A stretch of 8,175 bases of DNA from Kiritimatiellia bacterium (GTDB taxonomy: Bacteria; Verrucomicrobiota; Kiritimatiellia; RFP12; UBA1067). A program made the position numbers and the translations under genes. This document shows positions 1-8,175 of this stretch, piece after piece. Within the stretch, counting starts at the first letter, position 1. Each line of letters begins with the position of its first letter. The DNA is taken from positions 1 to 8,175 of the forward strand of contig JAQWAM010000040.1 in the NCBI GenBank assembly GCA_028707675.1, written 5' to 3'. The notes under the pieces were generated by a model that was not told the origin of the DNA, ran no database searches, and was given only the letters and a program-made list of their open reading frames with translations.

Positions 1-1
1 C

Positions 2-2332
<2,331 letters not shown>

Positions 2333-2337
2333 CGCAG

Positions 2338-2355
2338 GCAACTGGTTGCGATTTT
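2338..2355 (+). terminator. weak candidate terminator after gyrB
   Basis: Six bases after the gyrB stop codon the plus strand has GCAA-CTGG-TTGC (2338-2349), a 4-bp stem with a 4-base loop, followed by GATTTT. The stem is short and the T run has only four bases, so this is a marginal intrinsic terminator. The 46-bp gap between gyrB and smc has no better hairpin on either strand. Termination may instead depend on Rho or on collision of the two convergent transcripts. Confidence 0.2.
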
Positions 2356-2378
2356 ACCCTGTTGCAGCGCACCCTAAA

Positions 2379-5300
2379 CTACTTGCGGGTACGCCGCTTT
2401 TTTGAAGTCTCTTCCTCGACTGTAGGCGCAAGAGGTTCCGGCTCGCCCATGGAAATCTCTTTCATGCCGATTTCTTTGAGGCGCATAGAGACTATCTTGG
2501 AGATGCCCTTTTCCTGCTGCGTCACGCCGTAGACAATATCAGAGCCCGCGATAGTGTGTTGATTGTGGGTGATGATCAGGAATTGCGAGTGCTGGAGGAA
2601 ATCCTTCAGAGTTTGGACGAAACGGCCGATGTTGCTGTCGTCCAGCGCGGCGTCCAGTTCGTCCAGCATGCAGAAAGGCGCCGGCTTGATCATGAAGATC
2701 GCGAACAGCAGGCTGACCGCGGTCATGGTCCGTTCGCCGCCGGACAGCAAAGTGACCGACTGCGGGCGTTTGCCCGGCGGGCGCGCGATGATGTCGATGC
2801 CGCACTCAAGCGGGTCTTCGCTGTTTTCCAGCAAGACCAGTTTAGCCTGTCCGCCGTTGAACAGCTTGGTGAACATCAGTTCAAAATTAGCGTTGGCCTG
2901 TTCGAATGTGCTCTGGAAAAGTTCGCCGGACTTCTTGTTGATCATGGAGATCAGGTCGAGGATCTGTTCTTTGGATTTCAGCAGGTCATCCTCTTGAGCC
3001 TTAAGGAAAGCGTAACGCTCTTCCAGCTCCTTGTACTCCTCGATCGCCACCAGATTGACCGGGCCGAGCTCTTGGATCTCGGTGCTCAGACTCGCGACCT
3101 TCCGCTCTATTTCCGTGAGCGGCGGCGGTGTGCCGTCTGCCCAAGCCGGATCAGCGCAGGCGATCAGCTCTTCAGGCGACAGCCCGTATTCGTTATAAAC
3201 GTGGTCAAGGCGGGATTGCCGGCGCATACGCGACTCGGCCAGCTCGACCTCGGCCTGGCCTTTGTCATCGCGCGCGGCATCCAGAACGTGTCTGTGCTCG
3301 GCCAATTTGGCATCGCTCTTGGCCAGATCGCGCTGCAGGACGTCGCGCTCGCGGCGCGTGGCCGCGATGCGCTCATGCAGCTCTGCCGCCTCGGCGCGCA
3401 TGGGTTCAAGCTTGTCCTGCAGGGTTTCGATCTCCGTCTTCAGGCGGGCGATGCTCTCGTCATACGACATAACGCCGCGGCTGCGTCCCTGCAGCGTTCG
3501 TTCCAGCTCGCCGATACGGACCAAGACCGCCTCGCGCTGGGCGTCGGTGTGCTCGATCTGCTGCGTAACGCTGGAAAACTGTATGCGCCGTTCGGTCAGT
3601 TCATGGCTCAGCGCATTGAAAACACCTTCCAGTTCCTGCAAGAGTGCCGAGTTGTCAGCAATTTGCTCCAGCAACTGATTCCGCCGACTGTTCAGGCCAG
3701 TCAGATCAGAAACCAGTGCGGCACGGGACTCATCCTCGCCGCAAGTCTGCGCCGACAGCACGTTCAGATCCTCGGCGATCTTGACCCTTCGAATGGCTAC
3801 GCGCTCGACATCGCGCTTCAGCGACTGGTACTCGCCTTCGGCCTGCGCCGCCTGACGGCGGCTGTTGTCCAGATCCTGACGTGTCTGATTAATACTGAGT
3901 GCAAGCTCTCCGCCGCGCGCGTTGAGTTGTTCCAAGCGCTGGCTGCACGCGCTGATCTTTTTATCAAGATCAGCCAGTTGCTCGTTAGTGTCTGCCACCA
4001 GCATGTGACGCGACAAGGGACTGGAGACCTGACTGTCCGGCATCCACACTTCCGCGCAGCCGTTGGCATGGATCATCGCGCCAGCGCGGGTCACCGCGCT
4101 GCAGCCTGCAGGCAGCTCCGCGGGAACATCCGCAAGCGCCTCGGCCAGAAAGACCGAGCCCAGCAGACGACGCGCCGAACTCTCGAAATCGCTTGTGACT
4201 CTCACATGATCCAGCAGCCGCGTAAGACCCGCAGGAGGCGCGGGAGACTCATCCGCGGCCAGATCGGCGGGCACCAGACGTGCGGCAGCCTGCTGGCCTT
4301 GCGCCAGCAGCAGAGCCAGCGCCTGCCGCATCACCGCGGAGTCGCGAACGACCACCGCGTCCAGCCAGGAGCGCAACGCCGCCTCGAGCGCCAGTCGCAG
4401 ATTTGAAGGCGCGTTAAACTTGTCCGCAAGCGGGCCCAGCACAGCCTTCGCGCCGAGATCCAGAGGGTCAGCCGGATCGAGCAACTGACGCGCACCGTCC
4501 GCGAAATCTTCGCTGGACTCGTTGCGGTCGCACAAAAGATCGATCTGCGCCCGCTTGGCCGCCGCTTCAGAGCGCATGCGGGAGGTCTCGTCCTGCAAGG
4601 CACGCGCCTCAACCGCGGCCGTTTCACGCTCGTCCTCCAAAGTGTCGAGTCTTTCGCGTAGCCGTTCCGCCTCGTCACCGTGGCTGTCCAGGCGCGCCTT
4701 GACCTCATCGCAAGTTGTTTCCAGGCTGGCCAGATGCTCATCTACCTGAGAGCTCTCTGACGCCAGCCGCTCGCGTTTGAGCAGTGCCTCGCGCTGTCGC
4801 TCCTCCATGGCGGTCATGGTCTGCTGGATCTGGGCGACGCGGCGTTCGCACTCGACCGATTGTCGGCGGCCTTCCTGCAGGGCATTGCGAGCCTGGTCGA
4901 TTTTGCCCTTATGCTCGTCAAACCGGGCCTGCGCCTCTGACATTTTGTCGCGCTCGGTCTCGACCGCCTGTTTCATCAGCAGGCGCTTCTGTTCCAGCGC
5001 CTCCAATTGCAGGCGGACTTGCTCGATCTGTTGTTGCGTCTCGGATATTTCGCGATTGTCACGTTCCGCCCAAGATCTATATTCGACAATACGCTGCTCA
5101 TTGACCTTGATGACCTCCTGGGCCCGCAGATAGCGGTTATCGGCCTGCGCGGCCTGCTCAGCCAGCGCGGCCACGCGCTGCTCGGTCTCGTGAATCAGCT
5201 CGTGAATGCGCGTGGAGTCGGCCTCCGACTCTGCCACCGACTGCTGTTGCGACAGCATCCGGTCGGTAAGATCGTGCAGAGAGACGTCCAGTTCGCGGAT

Positions 5301-6020
5301 GCGCACATCCAACGCCGCCAACCGCTGCCGGGTCAGGAAAATGTCCAAGCCGCGCAGTTCGTCGCGCAGGACTTTGTATTTGCGAGCCTTGCCGGCCTGC
5401 CGCTGCAGCGAGCCGATTTGGCGCTTGACCTCGCGGATCACGTCAGCCAGGCGCAGCAGGTTGGCTTCGGTCTGCTCGATTTTGCGCAAGGCCTCTTTGC
5501 GGTCGGCCTTGAACTTGGTGATGCCAGCGGCCTCTTCAAAGATTGTGCGGCGGTCCTCAGGCCTTGAGGACAACACCACATCGATCTGCCCCTGCGCCAT
5601 CACCGAATACGAGGTGGTGCCGATGCCGGTGCCCATGAAGAGGCGCTGCACGTCCTTGAGGCGGCAGAGGTTCTTGTTGATGAAATACTGGCCCTCGCCG
5701 GAACGGAAGACCCGGCGGCTGACGGTGACCTCGTCGAATTCGCAGTCAAGGACCCCCTCGCACCCGGAAAAGGTAATGGCGACCTCGGCCATGCCCATAG
5801 GCTTGCGTGAATCCGTGCCGCTGAAAACCACATCCGGCATTTTGGCACAGCGCAGGGCGGTCGGCCGCTGTTCCCCCAAAACCCAGCGGATCGCGTCGGA
5901 GACATTGCTTTTGCCGCAGCCGTTCGGCCCGACGATCGCGATCATGCCGGGTTCGAACTGCAGCCGGGTCCTGTCCGCGAAACTTTTGAACCCGTTGATT
6001 TCAAGCTGTTTTAGATACAC
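2379..6020 (-). CDS. smc: Chromosome segregation protein SMC
   Basis: SMC is the ATPase of the bacterial condensin complex. It dimerises, binds ScpA and ScpB (neither is in this window) and extrudes DNA loops to compact and separate chromosomes. The 1213-residue product is slightly longer than B. subtilis SMC (1186). The N-terminal head starts with the canonical MYLKQLEINGFKSF and has Walker A GPNGCGKS (31-38) and the Q-loop region MAQGQID (141-147). A long coiled-coil arm (about 165-500) leads to a hinge (about 525-670), followed by the returning arm (about 673-1030). The C-terminal head has signature LLSGGERTMTA (1091-1101), Walker B FCMLDELDAAL (1116-1126, D1120 and E1121) and switch histidine H1152. 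The start is GTG at 6020-6018, fixed by the conserved N-terminus and a GAGG ribosome binding site five bases upstream. Two oddities are a hinge lacking a clear double-glycine motif and a basic C-terminal tail (1182-1213) ending in KKRRTRK. Identification is certain from the intact ABC head motifs. Confidence 0.98.
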   Translation of the reverse strand: MYLKQLEINGFKSFADRTRLQFEPGMIAIVGPNGCGKSNVSDAIRWVLGEQRPTALRCAKMPDVVFSGTDSRKPMGMAEVAITFSGCEGVLDCEFDEVTVSRRVFRSGEGQYFINKNLCRLKDVQRLFMGTGIGTTSYSVMAQGQIDVVLSSRPEDRRTIFEEAAGITKFKADRKEALRKIEQTEANLLRLADVIREVKRQIGSLQRQAGKARKYKVLRDELRGLDIFLTRQRLAALDVRIRELDVSLHDLTDRMLSQQQSVAESEADSTRIHELIHETEQRVAALAEQAAQADNRYLRAQEVIKVNEQRIVEYRSWAERDNREISETQQQIEQVRLQLEALEQKRLLMKQAVETERDKMSEAQARFDEHKGKIDQARNALQEGRRQSVECERRVAQIQQTMTAMEERQREALLKRERLASESSQVDEHLASLETTCDEVKARLDSHGDEAERLRERLDTLEDERETAAVEARALQDETSRMRSEAAAKRAQIDLLCDRNESSEDFADGARQLLDPADPLDLGAKAVLGPLADKFNAPSNLRLALEAALRSWLDAVVVRDSAVMRQALALLLAQGQQAAARLVPADLAADESPAPPAGLTRLLDHVRVTSDFESSARRLLGSVFLAEALADVPAELPAGCSAVTRAGAMIHANGCAEVWMPDSQVSSPLSRHMLVADTNEQLADLDKKISACSQRLEQLNARGGELALSINQTRQDLDNSRRQAAQAEGEYQSLKRDVERVAIRRVKIAEDLNVLSAQTCGEDESRAALVSDLTGLNSRRNQLLEQIADNSALLQELEGVFNALSHELTERRIQFSSVTQQIEHTDAQREAVLVRIGELERTLQGRSRGVMSYDESIARLKTEIETLQDKLEPMRAEAAELHERIAATRRERDVLQRDLAKSDAKLAEHRHVLDAARDDKGQAEVELAESRMRRQSRLDHVYNEYGLSPEELIACADPAWADGTPPPLTEIERKVASLSTEIQELGPVNLVAIEEYKELEERYAFLKAQEDDLLKSKEQILDLISMINKKSGELFQSTFEQANANFELMFTKLFNGGQAKLVLLENSEDPLECGIDIIARPPGKRPQSVTLLSGGERTMTAVSLLFAIFMIKPAPFCMLDELDAALDDSNIGRFVQTLKDFLQHSQFLIITHNQHTIAGSDIVYGVTQQEKGISKIVSMRLKEIGMKEISMGEPEPLAPTVEEETSKKRRTRK

Positions 6021-6025
6021 GGAAA

Positions 6026-6029
6026 CCTC
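6026..6029 (-). promoter_or_regulatory. Ribosome binding site of smc
   Basis: On the minus strand GAGG lies five bases before the GTG at 6020-6018 and supports this non-ATG start. A TTTTT run sits directly upstream (6031-6035 region), giving an unstructured stretch just before the site. Confidence 0.65.
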
Positions 6030-6046
6030 AAAAAGCGTAATGCTCC

Positions 6047-6084
6047 GAACGGCTCTGACCCGTTCTCAAAACGGCTTTTTATTT
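6047..6084. other. Overlapping inverted repeats in the smc leader; terminator-like on the plus strand
   Basis: On the plus strand the region reads AACGG (6048-6052), CCGTT (6060-6064) and AACGG (6070-6074). The middle block can pair with either neighbour but not both. The first pairing, GAACGG with CCGTTC (6047-6052 with 6060-6065), is a 6-bp stem with a 7-base loop. The second, CCGTT with AACGG, is a 5-bp stem with loop CTCAA and is followed by CTTTTTATTT, which has the form of a weak intrinsic terminator for plus-strand transcription. No plus-strand gene precedes it, since smc lies on the other strand. In the smc transcript the 6-bp hairpin ends 26 bases before the GTG. Whether it regulates smc, ends an antisense RNA or is chance cannot be told from one sequence. 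Confidence 0.35.
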
Positions 6085-6114
6085 AACATATCCCGCAGTC
6101 CATTGGAAGCCCAA
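6085..6114 (-). promoter_or_regulatory. Weak sigma70-like promoter candidate for smc
   Basis: On the minus strand TTGGGC (6114-6109) and TATGTT (6090-6085) are separated by 18 bases. They match the sigma70 consensus at three of six and four of six positions. The -10 box lies in the most AT-rich part of the gap, about 65 bases upstream of the smc start. The match is poor, and smc could equally be transcribed by read-through from the two genes upstream, since no good terminator lies between 6121 and 6170. Confidence 0.2.
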
Positions 6115-6170
6115 ACGCATATCAAGAGCGTACGAGCGAACGAACCTGTGCGTTCAAACGCGGGGCACCG

Positions 6171-6662
6171 TTATTTTTGGGCGCGCCTGACGGCTGTCTT
6201 TTTGTAAAGCAGTATGCTGGACACAATCACCAGCAGGCTTGCTATAAGGAAGTGCCGCAAACGGGACGCAAACCCCGGATATGCCGAATCCGGGTTTGTC
6301 TCGTCGGCATCCGGCGTGACCGTCGGCGGAACATCTAGAGAATCCGGGCTAAGCGCGCGCGCGCGCGCGTTCAGAACATCAGCCTCTCGGATGGTTCCCC
6401 GTGTCAAGCGGTCCACTTGTTCAGGCGGCAATGAGAACAGCGTCTCCGCGCGCGTCGCGGATTGTTCAAGCGCCTGTCGCCTTTCGGTCCTTTGCGACTC
6501 CGCGATCCCGGAAGCGCGGAGGGCGTGTTCTGTCTTTGCCTGCAGTGCCGCATCAGGGGCGTTTGCCGTCTCAAACAAGCCGAACACCGGTAAAACCGGC
6601 AGCAGTAATGCGCACGCCCCGCATCCGGCGCGAAAAGTATCAAGCGTTATCAATTTGGACAT
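6171..6662 (-). CDS. Small protein of unknown function with N-terminal and C-terminal hydrophobic segments
   Basis: I do not recognise this 163-residue protein. Its N-terminus has a hydrophobic stretch (about 15-30, rich in L, V, P and F) that could be a signal peptide or anchor, with possible cleavage near TANA (32-35). The middle (about 36-110) is hydrophilic and rich in A, R, E and Q, probably helical. A low-complexity acidic stretch rich in P, D and T (about 105-128) follows. Then comes a clear transmembrane segment (about 137-153) and a basic tail (KK at 154-155, RR at 159-160). The positive tail suggests the C-terminus is cytoplasmic and the middle extracytoplasmic. ATG at 6662 is the earliest possible start, because an in-frame TGA lies five codons upstream. 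TTG at 6653 is an alternative with a better-placed AGGA. It overlaps the 3' end of the upstream gene by 23 bp, which suggests coupled translation and a shared role. A 17-bp GC tract lies within it. Confidence 0.7.
   Translation of the reverse strand: MSKLITLDTFRAGCGACALLLPVLPVFGLFETANAPDAALQAKTEHALRASGIAESQRTERRQALEQSATRAETLFSLPPEQVDRLTRGTIREADVLNARARALSPDSLDVPPTVTPDADETNPDSAYPGFASRLRHFLIASLLVIVSSILLYKKTAVRRAQK
6353..6369. repeat. 17-bp alternating GC dinucleotide tract
   Basis: Uninterrupted alternation of G and C, eight and a half repeats, lies inside the small membrane-protein gene. There it encodes A-R-A-R-A (residues 99-103). Gain or loss of one 2-bp unit would shift the frame and remove the C-terminal transmembrane segment. 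Such tracts can also adopt Z-DNA under negative supercoiling. Both effects are known for this kind of sequence but are only inferred here. Confidence 0.9.
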
Positions 6663-8175
6663 CCTGCCAAGCGATCACTTGCGGACGCACCGGCGATAAA
6701 GGCAGTATGATATAGAAATTAATACCGTCTGGGCTCTGCGCACCAAGCCGTATGTCCCAATTAAACCTTACAGACCCGTTGTAGATGATGCCTTTATCCC
6801 GGCAAATCATGGCTCCGTTGATCCGGCACGCGCCGACAGTTCCCATAACGGCATGGTTATTATAAAGGATCGCGTCGATCCTCGTGATCGCGTTATCTTG
6901 GGATTCTTGATGGATCACGCGATCTCCAACGGAGCTTTGGTAGTAGCGCCGGTCCGACAAGCCGGTCGCCTCCCATTTTTTCGTTTTTCTATTGTAGGAA
7001 TATTCGACTTTCCGGCCTCCGTCAGGCGCCGTGTAATCGCCCGGGAAAACGGTGTCGTATCCGATTGAAGAGTCTGTCGGATCGCAGGAATAAGCATTAA
7101 CGAAAGGCGGCGTTATGTAGCTGCGCACATTCGACATCCAGGAGGGCGAGGTGTAATCGCCAAGAACGATGTTCCCCTTGGCCGCGAGCCCGATCATGTC
7201 CTTGCCCGAATTGTTTTGGACGGTCTGATCGGGCTTGGTGTCCGGTTTCGGCCATTCGGGCGGCTTGTCATAGACCACATCGCCGACAATGTATATGTTC
7301 CTGCCGGCATAGATCGCCCCTTGCCCTTTAATTTCCCCCTTGATCACGACATCCCCTTCAATAACCACCGGCCCGTCGATTATGACCGGGTTTGATGTCC
7401 CGTCCAGAACCAGACACCCCGCGTCGGCGCCGTCAGAGACGCCGGACGGGCCCGGTCCGCTATAACAGGCGTCCACTAAAACCTGCCCCTTTTGCCGGAT
7501 GGTAGCCCCGTGGTTCTCGGCTAATTCCCTATAGATGTCCAGATCGCCCAAGAACGGCATGTTGACGGGCTCTTCCATCGGGCGCAAATCTGATTCTCCC
7601 TCATATCCCATGGCCCAAACCGGCCCGTCAACGCTTGTCGGACTTGTCGGGCGCGCCCGCGGGTCGTTCTCCGCCCAGTAAGAGGCGCGTGAGCGCGACC
7701 TTGCCGTTGAAGTGATCACGCCCTCGGCCCCGAGTTCGTCGTTGACGGCCGCATACACGTTTCCGTTGACCCGAGACTGCCCGTCCAGCAGCATATCGCC
7801 GTTCGCGCGGATATCGCCGTTCGCCGTGACGCCGCCCCCTTGGAACCACCCGTAATTGTTGACAAAATACGCGTAATTGAAAACCGGCGACCGGCGCATC
7901 GCGAATTCGACTGTCTCTTCGATCCTTCTTGAAACGGTAATTCCAATGCCGGAATCGCATGTGGCTGTGGCTTGCAGGGTCAGTCTGGCGAATTGTCGGA
8001 TCGCCAGGGCCTGTGAACGGGTCAGGTCAGTCAGCCGCACGGTAACGGAGCACCCGTTAATGCCTTCCTCCCGCATAAAAACGTACGGCTTGGCTGCCGC
8101 GCCCACGCTTGTCTCTGAATAGGTGTTGAACCACAACAGCGGATCCCGCATAGAGGGCGTCGTTTGGTAATAAGC
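6640..8175 (-). CDS. Hexad-repeat, possibly PilX/DUF7305-like envelope protein; N-terminus beyond the window
   Basis: The frame is open to the window edge: eight sense codons precede the ATG at 8151, so 511 residues are visible and the true start is outside. No enzyme motif is seen. Numbering from that ATG, residues 109-132 form four hexads with G at the fourth place (TANGDI, RANGDM, LLDGQS, RVNGNV). Residues 256-293 form a second run, including VIIDGP, VVIEGD, VVIKGE and IYIVGD. Such periodicity suggests short right-handed beta-helix stretches like those of bactofilins or polymer-forming domains. The region 425-469 (ILYNNHAVMG, then INGAMICRDKG, then IIYNGSVRFNWD) and the C-terminal W near VIAWQD resemble PilX/DUF7305-like proteins linked to type IV pilus-like systems; this is from memory of the family, not a search. 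Seven cysteines suggest an oxidising, extracytoplasmic location. A prepilin leader would settle the call but lies outside. The 3' end overlaps the small membrane-protein gene. Alternatives are an uncharacterised beta-helix surface protein or a bactofilin-related protein. Confidence 0.6.
   Translation of the reverse strand, partial: AYYQTTPSMRDPLLWFNTYSETSVGAAAKPYVFMREEGINGCSVTVRLTDLTRSQALAIRQFARLTLQATATCDSGIGITVSRRIEETVEFAMRRSPVFNYAYFVNNYGWFQGGGVTANGDIRANGDMLLDGQSRVNGNVYAAVNDELGAEGVITSTARSRSRASYWAENDPRARPTSPTSVDGPVWAMGYEGESDLRPMEEPVNMPFLGDLDIYRELAENHGATIRQKGQVLVDACYSGPGPSGVSDGADAGCLVLDGTSNPVIIDGPVVIEGDVVIKGEIKGQGAIYAGRNIYIVGDVVYDKPPEWPKPDTKPDQTVQNNSGKDMIGLAAKGNIVLGDYTSPSWMSNVRSYITPPFVNAYSCDPTDSSIGYDTVFPGDYTAPDGGRKVEYSYNRKTKKWEATGLSDRRYYQSSVGDRVIHQESQDNAITRIDAILYNNHAVMGTVGACRINGAMICRDKGIIYNGSVRFNWDIRLGAQSPDGINFYIILPLSPVRPQVIAWQDVQIDNA
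6662..6665 (-). promoter_or_regulatory. Ribosome binding site inside the hexad-repeat gene, ambiguous start
   Basis: AGGA on the minus strand (6665-6662) overlaps the ATG at 6662-6660, so it is too close to serve that codon well. It lies eight bases before the in-frame TTG at 6653-6651, a normal spacing. Either the small protein starts at TTG (160 residues), or it starts at ATG and relies on ribosomes finishing the upstream gene, whose stop codon is 18 bases further on. Confidence 0.4.
7793..7828. repeat. Two tandem 18-bp units encoding hexads of the repeat protein
   Basis: The units 7793-7810 and 7811-7828 share their first 14 bases (ATATCGCCGTTCGC on the plus strand). Eighteen bases equal one six-residue repeat, here TANGDI and RANGDM. 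The near-identity at DNA level points to a recent duplication or gene conversion of one beta-helix rung. Confidence 0.8.

Noticed and set aside
2333..2378. Replication origin near gyrB
   Set aside because: gyrB often lies near oriC, but the gap is only 46 bp. I saw no cluster of DnaA boxes there or in 6021-6170, and no dnaA, dnaN or recF is present.
2556..4406. Long plus-strand open frame of 616 codons opposite smc
   Set aside because: It lies wholly antisense to a clearly functional smc gene and shows no domain or sensible composition. Long antisense frames are expected opposite GC-rich coding sequence.
5206..6207. Plus-strand open frame of 333 codons opposite the smc start and the intergenic region
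   Set aside because: Its translation is rich in S and R with no recognisable motif, which is typical of a shadow frame; most of it is antisense to the conserved SMC head.
6600..6662. Possible lipoprotein lipobox (AGC, with C14) in the small membrane protein
   Set aside because: The hydrophobic stretch follows the cysteine rather than preceding it, and R11 sits directly before the AGC, so it does not fit a lipoprotein signal peptide.

Overview
The window holds four genes. At the left is the plus-strand gyrB, missing about 34 codons at its 5' end. It converges with the complete minus-strand smc gene. Upstream of smc, also on the minus strand, lies a pair of overlapping genes. One encodes a small protein of unknown function with two hydrophobic segments. 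The other encodes the C-terminal part of a larger protein with short beta-helix-like hexad repeats, and it runs off the right edge. No tRNA, rRNA, CRISPR array, insertion sequence or integrase gene was seen.

The DNA is GC-rich and the genes are densely packed, which fits a bacterial chromosome. GyrB carries the large insert in its C-terminal half that is typical of many Gram-negative lineages, and SMC is the single-gene bacterial type. The hexad-repeat protein resembles PilX/DUF7305-like proteins that I associate with the PVC group (Lentisphaerota, Kiritimatiellota, Verrucomicrobiota) and similar deep Gram-negative lineages. The lineage is therefore a low-confidence inference. The window fixes only 'Gram-negative-type bacterium'.

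Layout: 2-2332 gyrB (+); 2333-2378 a short convergent gap with at most a weak terminator; 2379-6020 smc (-) with a GTG start; 6021-6170 an intergenic region with a small group of overlapping inverted repeats and a weak promoter candidate; 6171-6662 the small membrane protein (-), which contains a 17-bp GC dinucleotide tract; 6640-8175 the hexad-repeat protein (-), overlapping the small gene by 23 bp.

GyrB (negative supercoiling) and SMC (chromosome compaction and segregation) both shape the nucleoid, but they are transcribed towards each other and gyrA is not next to gyrB here. The two right-hand genes look translationally coupled and probably act together at the cell envelope, possibly in a pilus- or pseudopilus-like assembly. 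I found no convincing new system. The best second looks are the inverted repeats before smc, the atypical SMC hinge, the GC tract in the small membrane-protein gene, and the repeat protein with its coupled partner.
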